Source: CAKZKT01 sp034434235 (GTDB lineage Bacteria; Chloroflexota; Anaerolineae; CG2-30-64-16). From it: DNA of 64,000 bases. The stretch lies in assembly GCA_034434235.1 (NCBI GenBank), contig DAOTZV010000088.1, forward strand, positions 1 to 64,000, in the 5' to 3' direction. A program made the position numbers and the translations under genes. Positions 11,377-21,258 of this stretch are shown here, piece after piece (position 1 is the first letter of the stretch; every line of letters begins with the position of its first letter). Under the pieces are notes generated by a model. The model was given only the letters and a program-made list of their open reading frames with translations. It did no database searches and was not told where the DNA came from.

Positions 11377-11460
11377 TGAAGCGTGAAGCGTAAAACGTAA
11401 AAACGTCATGCGTCAAACATCACACATAGTACACGACGTTTCACGTTTCACGTTTGACGC
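11377..11460. repeat. Dispersed CGTGAAGCGTAAAACG-type repeat between nuoE and nuoF
   Basis: The gap contains GTGAAGCGTGAAGCGTAA and, in inverted orientation, ACGTTTCACGTTTCACG. Related sequence lies after cydA (29331-29370) and after the phnD-like gene (45577-45668). The repeat runs into the end of nuoE and supplies its last codons and stop. It may fold back on itself in RNA. Confidence 0.6.
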
Positions 11461-11909
11461 AACTTCTCCAACAGCCTCTCGACCTTCTCCGGCGTCATGT
11501 GCTCGTACAGTTCGTCGTTGACGCGGAGGGCCGGCGCGGTGCCGCAGGAGGCCAGGCATTCCACCACTTCCAGCGTAAACCGGCCGTCCGGCGTGGTCTC
11601 GCCGGGGCGCAGGTTAAGCAGGCGACCGATCTGCTCCACCAGCGGCTCCGCGCCGCCGACGAGGTAACACGAGAGGCCCTCGCACACCTGGATGCGATAG
11701 CGGCCGACGGGCGCCAGATGGAACAGCGTGTAGAAGCTGGCCGTCGCGTACACCTGGCCGGGTGTCATGTCGAAGCGTTGCGCAACCCGCGCGATCGCCT
11801 GCGGGCTGAGCCAACCATGTTGCTCCTGGGCAATATACAGCGCGGTCAACAGCATGGCGCGGCGAGCCGACGCCTGCTCGTCTCCATCGGTTTGCGTGAT
11901 CTGGGCCAT
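11448..11909 (-). CDS. nuoE: NuoE/HoxE-like 2Fe-2S subunit
   Basis: A 153-residue thioredoxin-like ferredoxin homologous to the 24-kDa subunit of NADH dehydrogenase. The 2Fe-2S ligands are C76 and C81 (CEGLSC) and C118 and C122 (CLASC), with the usual helical N-terminal domain before them (SFYTLFHLAPVG). It is the first gene of the ten-gene minus-strand run and normally partners NuoF, which follows. The last residues and the stop are encoded in a dispersed repeat. The ribosome site is weak. A possible promoter TTGAAA-16-TAGCAT lies near the end of the region upstream (about 11970-12002), but it is not convincing. Confidence 0.88.
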   Translation of the reverse strand: MAQITQTDGDEQASARRAMLLTALYIAQEQHGWLSPQAIARVAQRFDMTPGQVYATASFYTLFHLAPVGRYRIQVCEGLSCYLVGGAEPLVEQIGRLLNLRPGETTPDGRFTLEVVECLASCGTAPALRVNDELYEHMTPEKVERLLEKLRQT

Positions 11910-12084
11910 CCCGTTTTACCCGCTTACATCGTTTATGAAGCGCTGACAGACCGGAACGCTTGTAACCTACACGTATATGCTATCACGAGGGGGAGGTGTT
12001 TCAAATGATATGGGTCATATGGCAACGGACGGAGGCAACGGATAGACGGATGGAAAAGATGAGGCCGGCGAACGGGGAAACGGC

Positions 12085-12195
12085 TAACCTGAAAATGGCC
12101 GTCACGTGCCAGGCATCTTACAAAATGCCTGGCACGTCAACGTCGCTCATTCTCGGCGCGCGTTGTGCGCCGGTCGGCGCATGGATAACCGATAC
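12085..12195. repeat. ~110-bp dispersed element, copy 1
   Basis: This stretch and 43526-43635 are two copies of one element of about 110 bases, easily aligned by eye from TAACCTGAAAATGGCCGT to GATAC. It holds a 13-bp hairpin (ACGTGCCAGGCAT at 104-116 of the 12000s with its complement at 12125-12137) and a second palindrome, TGCGCCGGTCGGCGCA. The second copy has TGCGCCGATCGGCGCA, fully self-complementary. It ends three bases from the LCP gene stop. No coding sequence is present. Confidence 0.8.
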
Positions 12196-12197
12196 GC

Positions 12198-13658
12198 TTA
12201 CGGTCCCACGCCGACCGCGCTGGCGGCCTTCGGCTTGACCTGGTCGCTTCCCAGGATCAGGGTCAGGTCTACCGTATCGGAGGGCGGCTCGGAGCGGACG
12301 CGGGCCGGCGGCAGGTTGAAGCGACGCACCAGCTCTTCGCGGCTGGTCACCTTGCCATCGCCGTGGACGATCAGCAACGTCTCGGCATAATCTCCCCGGT
12401 CGGCGTTGCCCACGTTGACCACCGTGTAGCCGGCCGCGGCCAGCGCATCGGCCACGGCCGCGCCCAGGCCGGCTTCGGGCGTGCCGTTGAGCACCACCAC
12501 CCTGGCGCCCTCGGCCTTCACCGCCTGCCGCGCCGCCTCGGCGGCCGACACGCCGGCCGGCAGGTCGGCGAATACGGCGGCCGTGGCCGCGCGCAGCTTG
12601 TTCATGTCCACCCGCAACACATAGCCCCATTTCGGATCGGTGCCGTCGGTGCCCATGGTATTGTCTATCACGATGCGGGTCGGGTTCTTCAGGTCCACCT
12701 GATCCACCGTGCGGGCCAAAGCAATGGCCTTGTCTATCGGCATGTCGGTCTGGATGGAGCCGGCCAGCGCGGCGGCCAGGCCGGGGATGCGCGGCAACAG
12801 GCCGGCCAGTTGTCCGGGCTGGGTGAGTTTGTCCTTCAGAGCCATCATCACCTGTTGCTGGCGCGCCGCGCGGCCGTAATCCGAGTCCACGTGGCGAGTG
12901 CGCGCATACTTCAACGCCAGCGCGCCGTCCATGTGATGCCGGCCCGCCGGGATGAAGAGCGGATCGTAGCCGTAGTTCTCGTCGGGATACAGGTCGTCTT
13001 TGATGTCTTTGGGCACGTCAATGTCTATGCCGCCGACCAGATCCACGATCTTGCGAAAGCCGTCGAAGTTGATCCGCACGTAATAGTCTATCGGATAACC
13101 GATCAGTTCGGCCACGGTCTGGCGCAACAGCTCCGGGCCGCCGCCGGGGAACCTGTTGATCTCGCCGTACACGTGGACGCTGTTGATCTTGATGTCGTCG
13201 TTGAGCGCGGCCACGTGGACCAGCATATCGCGCGGGATGGAAAGCATCCCCGCGGCACCCGTCTTCGGGTTCAGCGTGAGCACCATGATCGTATCGGTGC
13301 GCGCCACGGGCTCATCGGGGCGGTTGTCCACCCCCATCACCAGCACCGTGACGCGGCCGGTCAACGCCGGCGCGGACTCTTGCGGCCGCCGTGCGGACGG
13401 CGCATTGACGGCCACGCCCGTTGTCGCTTCGGCGCTGGACTCGGCCGCCGGCGCCACCCGCACCAGTTGCGGCAACGCCAGCGGGGGCAACGCGGGCACC
13501 TCGGCCAGCGCCTGTTGGCCCAGGGCCAGAAACGTGGCCGCCACGTAAACCAGGACCGCGATAAACAAAGTCAACAACAGGCCGAGCAAGAGGCCCGCCA
13601 ACAGCGGCGACCCCGGCCCGGCCCGGCGAAACTGTGCATTATTTCCTTCTGCGTTCAT
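12198..13658 (-). CDS. LytR-CpsA-Psr (LCP) family cell-wall glycopolymer transferase
   Basis: A 486-residue membrane-anchored protein. It has a short cytoplasmic start, one TM segment near 15-45, an Ala/Pro-rich stalk, an LCP domain (MGVDNR, RTDTIMVLTL, SIPRDMLV, YARTRHVDSDYGRAARQQ) and a C-terminal LytR_C domain beginning near VVVLNGTPEAGLG. LCP proteins move lipid-linked glycopolymers onto the cell envelope; the arginines and aspartates of these motifs bind the pyrophosphate. The ATG at 13658 is chosen over an upstream one because it lies just below a TTGGTC-17-TATAAT promoter and a GGGTGG ribosome-like site. Transcribed alone: a strong terminator precedes its promoter and a repeat follows it. 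Confidence 0.9.
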   Translation of the reverse strand: MNAEGNNAQFRRAGPGSPLLAGLLLGLLLTLFIAVLVYVAATFLALGQQALAEVPALPPLALPQLVRVAPAAESSAEATTGVAVNAPSARRPQESAPALTGRVTVLVMGVDNRPDEPVARTDTIMVLTLNPKTGAAGMLSIPRDMLVHVAALNDDIKINSVHVYGEINRFPGGGPELLRQTVAELIGYPIDYYVRINFDGFRKIVDLVGGIDIDVPKDIKDDLYPDENYGYDPLFIPAGRHHMDGALALKYARTRHVDSDYGRAARQQQVMMALKDKLTQPGQLAGLLPRIPGLAAALAGSIQTDMPIDKAIALARTVDQVDLKNPTRIVIDNTMGTDGTDPKWGYVLRVDMNKLRAATAAVFADLPAGVSAAEAARQAVKAEGARVVVLNGTPEAGLGAAVADALAAAGYTVVNVGNADRGDYAETLLIVHGDGKVTSREELVRRFNLPPARVRSEPPSDTVDLTLILGSDQVKPKAASAVGVGP

Positions 13659-13667
13659 AACCACCCG

Positions 13668-13696
13668 ATTATACGCTACTCGAATTGAGAGACCAA
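13668..13696 (-). promoter_or_regulatory. Sigma-70 type promoter for the LCP gene
   Basis: On the minus strand TTGGTC (13691-13696) and TATAAT (13668-13673) are separated by 17 bases. The ATG lies only nine bases below the -10 box, so the message would be nearly leaderless. Confidence 0.6.
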
Positions 13697-13705
13697 ACAT
13701 TCCAA

Positions 13706-13746
13706 CGCGCACGCGCCGTCTCCTCCTGCGAGACGGCGCGTGCGCG
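13706..13746 (-). terminator. Strong hairpin terminator after the PP2C-like gene
   Basis: A perfect 17-bp stem (13706-13722 with 13730-13746) and a 7-base loop lie 14 bases after the stop of the propeller protein gene. The following minus-strand sequence is only moderately T-rich (TTGGAATGTTTGG). It separates this gene from the LCP promoter. Confidence 0.8.
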
Positions 13747-13760
13747 GCGATAGTTCCGCG

Positions 13761-15881
13761 TTATTGCCGCGGGGTTGGGGCGGCGGCCGGCGGCAGCCGG
13801 GGCACATCCGCCCGATAGAGCCAATCGGCGGTCACCACAAAAAAGCGATCGCCGGCCTCGTCCAGGAAGAGATCGCGCATGCCCTGCAAGTCGTTGCCCT
13901 GCGCAGGCCGGAACTGACGCAGGAACTGGCCCTCCTTGGTGAACTCGAGGATACGACCGTTGCCGGCGTCCGCGATGTAGAGCAGGTCGCCGTCCAGTTG
14001 CGAGACCACCGCGGTCGGCGCGCTGAGCGGATCGGGCAGACCTTTCAGGTCGAACGCCTTTTGTTCGCCGCCGAAGAACTTCAGCAGCCGGCCGTCGGCG
14101 AACAACAGCCACACAAAGCCGTCAATTTCGACCGCCTGGATGCCCGTCAGATCTATCTTCGTCGCGGCCGAGAAGTAAGGTTCGGGCGGATTCTCGTACC
14201 CCTTTTCGCTGGGGCGGAAACGCCAGATCTGGTTGGCCTTCGTATCGACCACATACAGGTTCCCGCCATAGGACTTAACGAGCTGCGGCTGGATCAACTT
14301 CTCGCGGCCGCCCAATGGGATGCGCGCGGGGCCCCAGGTCACATCATAGCTCAAAAGGCCGCCGGCTGCGTCGAGCACCAGCAGGCGGCTGCGCTGAGTG
14401 CCCACCGCGGCCGCCCAGTCGGCATCTACCAGTTCGCTGACCGCCGCGTTGCCCACGGCCTGTCCCTTGCGGATGATCGCCAGCGGATCGGCCGGGGTGA
14501 CGCTGTCGCCGAGCTTGGAGAGCACGAAGCGCAAGACCTCGCCCTTGCCGACATCCAGCACGAAGAGGGAATCGCCCCCCACCAGGATCCGGCCGGGTTT
14601 GCGGCCGGTCTCTCTCATCTGCCACAACGGCAGAAGGCCATAGAGCGGCGTGATCCGATTCACCCGGCCGAGGATCTCGGCGTATTCCGTCTGAAGCTGC
14701 GCCAGTTGCGGATCATCTGGCCGGAGCGCACGGGCTTTGTCCAGGAAATCGCGGGCGTTGCCCAGCCGCAGCCGCGCGGCCACCTCATCGCTCTGGCCGC
14801 GCGCGTCGGCGATGGCGGTCGCCGCGCCCGCCAGGATCTGCTGGAACTCGGCCTCGGCGCTGCGCGTGCGGAACCATAGCATCGCCAGCACCAGCGCCAC
14901 CACGATAAGCGGGATCACCACCAGCGCCAGGAGCAAGCCCCACGGGCTGCGGCGCTCCGGCGCTTCGGCCGGCGACGGGCCGGCCGTCTCGGCGCGGGCG
15001 GCTGCTTCGGCCGGCCGGCGCCACCGGCCGCGTGGGGCCTCGGCCTGGGCCGGCGCTTCGGCCGGCGCCGAGGGCGGCACCGCGGCAACCGGAGCAGCCG
15101 CGGCCGCTTGTGGCGTTCCGGCCGGCACAGGGGCCGGCGCCTCATATATCGTCGCGGCCGGCGCCGGCGTCGCGCCCCGTCCCGCGGCCACCTCTTCTTG
15201 CACTTCGGGGATCGCCTGCTCGAACGCGACCAACAAGGCGCTCAGCTCGGCGTCGCCGGCGAGCTGCCCCAGATACTCGCCGGCCAGATGCGGGCTTTCG
15301 GCCGCCACCACTGCGGCCAGCGATTCAGGCGGAACCACCTTCAGCCAGTCGCTGTGTGCCAACATCAGGATGCTGCCCGGCTCCACCGTCGTGCGATACA
15401 ACTCGATCTCGGGGCGCTCCGGCCCGCCCAGCGCCGGGCCAACCGACCCCGGCTGGGCCGGATATTGGTCGATCGTCTTCGGATGGCTCATCATCGCCAG
15501 GGCCGGGCCGGCCTGAGCGATGGTCAACTCGCCGTCCTTCAGCGCGGCGCAACTGATCCCGGCCCGCCAGTTCGCTTCGGGCAACGCCTCATTCGCGCGC
15601 ACCAGGACCAGATTGGCCGCGCGCACGGCGCGCAACAGCGCCGCCGAAGTGCCGCCGGTCGTCTCGTAAAACGCGCTCTGGGCGGCGTTCAGCATCTGGC
15701 GATAGAGCGCCGCATGGCCGCCGCCGCTTCCGGATGCTTCGATCAGGACGTACAGATTGCCTCGCTCAGAGCCAGGCAAGCCGGCCGCCGGCTCCACCGC
15801 GCGCACATTGGTTGCGCGCGGCTGGGCGCGCCCCCCCGAACTGCTGAATTGTACGACGACGGTGCGAAATGCGTCATCCAT
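13761..15881 (-). CDS. PP2C-like domain, transmembrane, beta-propeller protein
   Basis: A 706-residue protein. Residues 1-215 resemble a PP2C/SpoIIE-type phosphatase fold: serial strands, an ISCAALKDGELTIAQAGPA block, and a LMLAHSDWL block where active enzymes have TDG. The metal-binding Asp-Gly motifs of active PP2Cs are not evident, so it may be a pseudo-phosphatase. Residues 240-310 are Ala/Pro-rich, one TM segment spans 313-337, and the C-terminal half contains repeated strands such as LYIADAGNGRILEFTKEG, typical of an NHL-type propeller outside the cell. The start at 15881 has AAGGAG upstream; an earlier in-frame ATG has no ribosome site. It has its own TTGACA/TACAAT promoter and a strong terminator. 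Precise function unknown. Confidence 0.75.
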   Translation of the reverse strand: MDDAFRTVVVQFSSSGGRAQPRATNVRAVEPAAGLPGSERGNLYVLIEASGSGGGHAALYRQMLNAAQSAFYETTGGTSAALLRAVRAANLVLVRANEALPEANWRAGISCAALKDGELTIAQAGPALAMMSHPKTIDQYPAQPGSVGPALGGPERPEIELYRTTVEPGSILMLAHSDWLKVVPPESLAAVVAAESPHLAGEYLGQLAGDAELSALLVAFEQAIPEVQEEVAAGRGATPAPAATIYEAPAPVPAGTPQAAAAAPVAAVPPSAPAEAPAQAEAPRGRWRRPAEAAARAETAGPSPAEAPERRSPWGLLLALVVIPLIVVALVLAMLWFRTRSAEAEFQQILAGAATAIADARGQSDEVAARLRLGNARDFLDKARALRPDDPQLAQLQTEYAEILGRVNRITPLYGLLPLWQMRETGRKPGRILVGGDSLFVLDVGKGEVLRFVLSKLGDSVTPADPLAIIRKGQAVGNAAVSELVDADWAAAVGTQRSRLLVLDAAGGLLSYDVTWGPARIPLGGREKLIQPQLVKSYGGNLYVVDTKANQIWRFRPSEKGYENPPEPYFSAATKIDLTGIQAVEIDGFVWLLFADGRLLKFFGGEQKAFDLKGLPDPLSAPTAVVSQLDGDLLYIADAGNGRILEFTKEGQFLRQFRPAQGNDLQGMRDLFLDEAGDRFFVVTADWLYRADVPRLPPAAAPTPRQ

Positions 15882-15928
15882 GTGGAGTTCTCCTTGCGTC
15901 AAGGCGGCTGCCAACCAACAGCGTTTGC

Positions 15929-15957
15929 ATTGTATGCCAGCAGGCAAGTTTTGTCAA
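15929..15957 (-). promoter_or_regulatory. Sigma-70 promoter for the PP2C-like gene
   Basis: On the minus strand TTGACA (15952-15957), a 17-base spacer, and TACAAT (15929-15934). The predicted start point is about 40 bases before the ATG at 15881. It is divergent from the nurA promoter. Confidence 0.8.
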
Positions 15958-15985
15958 CCGTTTGGCCGGATCGCCCGCCTTCAGC

Positions 15986-15991
15986 TATAAT
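15986..15991 (+). promoter_or_regulatory. -10 box for nurA
   Basis: TATAAT at 15986-15991 lies about 80 bases before the nurA start. A weak -35-like TTGGCC lies 18 bases upstream. Confidence 0.5.
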
Positions 15992-16071
15992 AATGGCGCA
16001 GTCCATTTGCCGTTTGCGCCTTGCCGCGCTCGGCCTATCGTGGGCGATGTGCAGATGGTTCGGAGGAACGA

Positions 16072-17259
16072 GTGGCGCTGGAGCTGAACAAGCTGACGGA
16101 TCAGGTGGAAGCGATGGGGAGGGCGCTGGCGCAGCGCCAACAGGAGGCGGAGGCGCGCATCGCCGAGGCACGGCGGCGGCTGCGCGACCACGGTCGGGTC
16201 ACGGCCGAACTGCTCGACCGGATCGCGGTTGCCCGCGCGCGCGATGCCTGGCGCCGCGGGGCCACTCCGCTCGCCGGCCGGCTCGATCTGCGCCTGATGC
16301 CCGTGCACCCCCCGCGGCCCGCTACGTTGATCGCCGCCGACGGCAGCCAGGTGTATCCCGACCGCCACGGCCTGGCGCCCTACTTCCTGGTCAACACCGG
16401 CGCCATCATCTTGCGCCAGGGCAGCGGCGAAGCGCCGTCGGTCAGTTCGACGCCCGAGATCTTCTTCGACACGAGCGACCTCTACGACGAAGCCGGCCAG
16501 ATGCGCGATGTCGAATATGTGAACGCGCAGCGCGATCGGCGGGAGATCGAAACCCTGGCCGATCTGGCCGAACAGGAACGACTGCGCAGCGATCCGCAGC
16601 GGCCGATCATCACGGTCACGGACGGCCCCCTGCGCCCCTGGACCAGCCAGACGGATGAACGGGAGGCCCGACGCCAGATCCAACACTTCGGCCATCAGCT
16701 CCGACGGCTGAGGGCCGCGCGCGCCGTTCCGGTCGGCTACGTGGATCGGCCCGACAGCGGCTACGTGCTTCGCATCCTGGAGCTCATCGGCCTGCCGGAC
16801 GAGCAGATCACGCGCGCCGGCCTGCGCGAGGGCCCGTTCCGCTACCTGACCGACCGGGCCCTCTTCGCCGATCTGTTGCCCGGCCAGCGCACGGCGCTCT
16901 TTGCCCTGGAAGAAGAGGGGGCAAATCCCGCCGAAGACGCGGGGGATGGCGAGGATCGGATCGTCTTCTGCTACCTGAACGTGGCCCGAGAAGCGGGCGA
17001 GGATCGCGCCAACATCGTACGGCTGGAGCTGCCCGCGTGGGCCGGCCAGGACGAAGAGGCGCTCGATTGCGTCCATCAGGCCATCTACGAAGATTGCCGG
17101 CTCATCGGCTACCCCTATGTCCTGGCCCGGGCCCACGAGCTGGCAGTGGTGGGCGCGGCCGAGCGCGCGGACTTGGAGCGGATGGTCGGCCAGTTCATGT
17201 TGCGCCATGGCCTGTTGCCACACCTCTCGACCAAGGCCGACTCGAAACGAATGATATAG
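16072..17259 (+). CDS. nurA: NurA-family 5'-3' nuclease
   Basis: A 395-residue protein with the NurA domain, an RNase H-like nuclease that works with the HerA helicase in DNA end resection. A coiled N-terminus (residues 5-50) precedes the nuclease core. The core has the catalytic IAADGSQ motif (D90-G91-S92), IITVTDGPL (second acidic residue) and, near the end, IYEDCRLIGYPYVLARAHE. The GTG at 16072 is chosen because GGAGGA lies 4-9 bases upstream (16062-16067); a TTG codon 51 bases earlier has no ribosome site. The HAS-barrel gene follows after 28 bases. No HerA ATPase gene is in this window. Confidence 0.85.
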   Translation: MALELNKLTDQVEAMGRALAQRQQEAEARIAEARRRLRDHGRVTAELLDRIAVARARDAWRRGATPLAGRLDLRLMPVHPPRPATLIAADGSQVYPDRHGLAPYFLVNTGAIILRQGSGEAPSVSSTPEIFFDTSDLYDEAGQMRDVEYVNAQRDRREIETLADLAEQERLRSDPQRPIITVTDGPLRPWTSQTDEREARRQIQHFGHQLRRLRAARAVPVGYVDRPDSGYVLRILELIGLPDEQITRAGLREGPFRYLTDRALFADLLPGQRTALFALEEEGANPAEDAGDGEDRIVFCYLNVAREAGEDRANIVRLELPAWAGQDEEALDCVHQAIYEDCRLIGYPYVLARAHELAVVGAAERADLERMVGQFMLRHGLLPHLSTKADSKRMI

Positions 17260-17287
17260 AAGACCAGACAGAGGAGAACAGATTCGC

Positions 17288-17917
17288 ATGATTACTTCCC
17301 CGGACGGCATTGAGAGCGCGGGCGGCGTCGTCGGCCGGGTGTTGCGGGCGAGCACGACCCGCTTCACGGTCGGCTGCCAACAGCCGATGGCGGCGGCCGG
17401 CTCGACGCTGCCGGCCTTCGGCGCGCTGGTGCGCGCGGAGAACGCCGATGGAAGCGTCACCTACGGGCTGGTGAGCAACATCACGGTCGAGGATGATCCG
17501 TTCGTGCGCCAGCTCGTGGCCGCGGGCGTCGAAAACGAAGAATACATCGCCGATCAACGCCAGCGCCGCCAGGTGCCCGTGGTCGTAGATGTGCTGGTCG
17601 TGGGCTGGGGAAACGGGCCGGAGATCCACCACCGATTGCCGCCTCACCCGCCCGGTACCCTGGATCGCATCTATCCGTGCGGGCCGGCGGAAGCGGTGCG
17701 CTTCACCGGCCGGCACGACTGGCTGCGCTTCGTGTTGGCCGCCGCCGATCTGCCGGCCGACGCGTTGGCGGTCGCGGCGCTGCGCGGGGCCGCGCAGGCC
17801 CGTCCGCCCGATCAGCGCCAGGGCTACCTGATCAGCGCGGGCCGCGAGCTGGCCCGCCTGCTGGCGCACGACCTCACGCGATTAGACGGCATCCTGCAAC
17901 AGATCAGAAACCTGTAA
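17288..17917 (+). CDS. HAS-barrel domain protein
   Basis: A 209-residue protein whose first 120 residues look like the HerA-ATP synthase barrel: GVVGRVLRASTTRFTVGCQ, then FGALVRAENADGSVTYGLV. HerA hexameric translocases normally begin with this barrel, but here no Walker motifs follow. The remaining residues (about 125-209) form a helical tail. It lies 28 bases after nurA, so the two are probably co-transcribed. It could dock NurA on a separately encoded ATPase. The last codon and stop lie in a palindromic repeat. Confidence 0.7.
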   Translation: MITSPDGIESAGGVVGRVLRASTTRFTVGCQQPMAAAGSTLPAFGALVRAENADGSVTYGLVSNITVEDDPFVRQLVAAGVENEEYIADQRQRRQVPVVVDVLVVGWGNGPEIHHRLPPHPPGTLDRIYPCGPAEAVRFTGRHDWLRFVLAAADLPADALAVAALRGAAQARPPDQRQGYLISAGRELARLLAHDLTRLDGILQQIRNL

Positions 17918-17935
17918 TGCGAAATTCATTTCGCA
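17912..17935. repeat. Palindromic repeat at the HAS-barrel stop codon
   Basis: CTGTAA followed by the perfect hairpin TGCGAAATTCATTTCGCA (17918-17935). The same 27-base block, including the preceding AA, recurs at the surE stop (41626-41649). The stop codon TAA (17915-17917) is part of the repeat. Confidence 0.8.
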
Positions 17936-17963
17936 AATAGCGCGGCCTTGCCGCGATCAACGC

Positions 17964-17986
17964 GGGGCGAGATGGCATCTCGCCCC
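17964..17986. terminator. Hairpin between the HAS-barrel and carboxypeptidase genes
   Basis: GGGGCGAGAT (17964-17973) pairs perfectly with ATCTCGCCCC (17977-17986) around a 3-base loop. There is no T-run, so termination is uncertain. Confidence 0.5.
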
Positions 17987-18010
17987 ATCACTCTTCAAGG
18001 AGCACACACC

Positions 18011-19525
<1,515 letters not shown>

Positions 19526-19549
19526 TTCGGCCTTACCTCGTTTTGGATT

Positions 19550-19570
19550 GCGGGGACGTGTCCCCGCTTT
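19550..19570 (+). terminator. Intrinsic terminator after the carboxypeptidase gene
   Basis: GCGGGGA (19550-19556), loop CGTG, TCCCCGC (19561-19567), then TTT. Followed by a two-copy 26-base direct repeat at 19603-19653 containing GCGGCGTCGAGCCGCCGC. Confidence 0.6.
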
Positions 19571-19666
19571 CGCATCACGGGCGGCGCCGGGCCGCGAAAC
19601 AAAGCGGCGTCGAGCCGCCGCAAGCCAGAGCGGCGTCGAGCCGCCGCAAGCCAAACGGGTTCGACT

Positions 19667-21136
19667 ATGCCCTATCGCGACTTACGTGACTTCATCGGCC
19701 GGCTGGAAGATGCCGGCGAGCTGGTGCGGATCAAGGCGCCGGTCAGCGCGACGCTGGAGATCAGCGCGATCGTGGACCGCATCAGCAAGGGGAGCGCCGC
19801 GGCCAACAAGGCCCTGCTCTTCGAGAACGTGCGCGGCCACGAGATGCCGGTCGCGATCAACCTGTTCGGCTCGGCCCGGCGCATGGCGTGGGCGCTCGGC
19901 GTGGAGCGGCTGGACGATCTGGCCGACCGGCTCTCGGCCCTGTTGCGGCCCGAGCTGCCGCGCGGCTGGGGGCCGACGCTGGAGCGCGCGGGCGAGCTGT
20001 TCGCCGCGTTGCGCAGCGTCGGCCTGGGGCCGCATCTGGTGCGCCGCGCCCCTGTGCAAGAGGTGGTGCTCACCGGCGAGGAGGCCACGCTGGACCGGCT
20101 GCCGATCCTCCAGTGTTGGCCCAAGGACGGCGGCCGCTACATCACCTTGCCGGCCGTGATCACCCGCGACCCCGCGAGCGGCGTCCGCAACGTGGGCATG
20201 TATCGCCTCCAGGTGCACGACGGCCGCACCCTGGGCATGCACTGGCAGATCCACAAGGGCGGCGCGGAGCACGAGCGGACGGCCCGGCGCCTGGGCGACG
20301 TGCAGATCCCGGTTGCGATCAGCCTGGGCGGCGACCCGGCCACCATCTGGTGCGCGTCCGCGCCCCTGCCGCCGAACATAGACGAGTTCCTGCTGGCGGG
20401 CTGGTTGCGGGGCCGGCCGGTGCCGCTGGTGCGCTGCGTCACCCAGCCGCTGGAGGTGCCCGCGGACGCGGAGATCGTCATCGAGGGCTACGTGGATCCG
20501 GCCGAGTCGCGGCCCGAAGGGCCGTTCGGCGACCACACCGGCTACTACACGCCGGTCGAGCCGTACCCCGTCCTGCACGTGACCGCGATCACCCATCGCC
20601 GGGACGCCATCTACCCGGCCACGGTGGTGGGCCGGCCGCCGATGGAGGACTATTGGATGGGCAAGGCGACCGAGCGGCTCTTCCTGCCCCTCATCCGGCT
20701 CTTCCTCAGCGAGGTGGTGGACATCAACATGCCGGCCGAAGGGGTGTTCCACAACCTGGTGCTGGTGAGCATCCGCAAGCGCTATCCGGGCCACGCGCGC
20801 AAGGTGATCAACGGCCTGTGGGGCCTGGGGCTGATGATGCTCGCCAAGGCGATCGTCGTCTTCGACGAGGATGTGGACGTGCAGAACACGGCCGAGGCGT
20901 ACTGGCACCTCTTCGGCAACGTGGATTGGGCGCGCGATGTGGTGATCCAGGAAGGCCCCACCGACGCGCTGGATCACGCGTCCTATCGCTTCGCCTACGG
21001 CGGCAAGATCGGCATTGACGCCACCGCGAAAGGCCCGGCCGACGGCTACACGCGGACCTGGCCGGAGATGGTCGCCATGCCCGATGCGATCCAGGCGCTG
21101 GTGGAACAACGCTGGTCGGAGTACGGCCTCCCATGA
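19667..21136 (+). CDS. ubiD: UbiD family decarboxylase
   Basis: A 489-residue prenylated-FMN-dependent decarboxylase, the usual length for the family. Recognisable blocks are MPYRDLRDFIGRLEDAGEL at the start, LPILQCWPKDGGRYITLPAV, GMYRLQVHDGRTLGMHW, and the catalytic-region E/G/D blocks EGYVDPAESRPEGPFGDHTG and YWMGKATERLFLP. Next to a UbiA prenyltransferase it probably acts in quinone biosynthesis, decarboxylating the aromatic ring acid; in this phylum menaquinone by the futalosine route (MqnL role) is likely, but that is inference. No UbiX, the flavin prenyltransferase that makes the cofactor, is in the window. Confidence 0.9.
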   Translation: MPYRDLRDFIGRLEDAGELVRIKAPVSATLEISAIVDRISKGSAAANKALLFENVRGHEMPVAINLFGSARRMAWALGVERLDDLADRLSALLRPELPRGWGPTLERAGELFAALRSVGLGPHLVRRAPVQEVVLTGEEATLDRLPILQCWPKDGGRYITLPAVITRDPASGVRNVGMYRLQVHDGRTLGMHWQIHKGGAEHERTARRLGDVQIPVAISLGGDPATIWCASAPLPPNIDEFLLAGWLRGRPVPLVRCVTQPLEVPADAEIVIEGYVDPAESRPEGPFGDHTGYYTPVEPYPVLHVTAITHRRDAIYPATVVGRPPMEDYWMGKATERLFLPLIRLFLSEVVDINMPAEGVFHNLVLVSIRKRYPGHARKVINGLWGLGLMMLAKAIVVFDEDVDVQNTAEAYWHLFGNVDWARDVVIQEGPTDALDHASYRFAYGGKIGIDATAKGPADGYTRTWPEMVAMPDAIQALVEQRWSEYGLP

Positions 21137-21258
21137 AGCAAACGCAAGCTTATAGGCGGTCTGTGACCGCCTATAAGCTTGCTCAAAGGGGTCTGCGACC
21201 CCCATCACTCCCACTTCTGAGAGGATATCCTGGTCGGAGTACGGCCTCCCATGAAGCA
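21112..21258. repeat. Palindromic insert flanked by a perfect 29-bp direct duplication
   Basis: Bases 21112-21140 and 21230-21258 are identical over 29 positions and span the ubiD end and the ubiA start. The 89 bases between carry a perfect 18-bp hairpin (21144-21161 with 21165-21182, loop TGT) and GGGGTCTGCGACCCC. The insert belongs to the GGTC-TGC-GACC repeat family also seen at 48691-48832, 50342-50610 and 63061-63330. The left copy keeps the ubiD stop and the right copy keeps the ubiA ATG. Confidence 0.85.

Noticed and set aside
10088..11909. NuoE/NuoF as part of a complete complex I operon
   Set aside because: No other nuo genes lie on either side within the window; the neighbours are signalling proteins and hydrogenase subunits.
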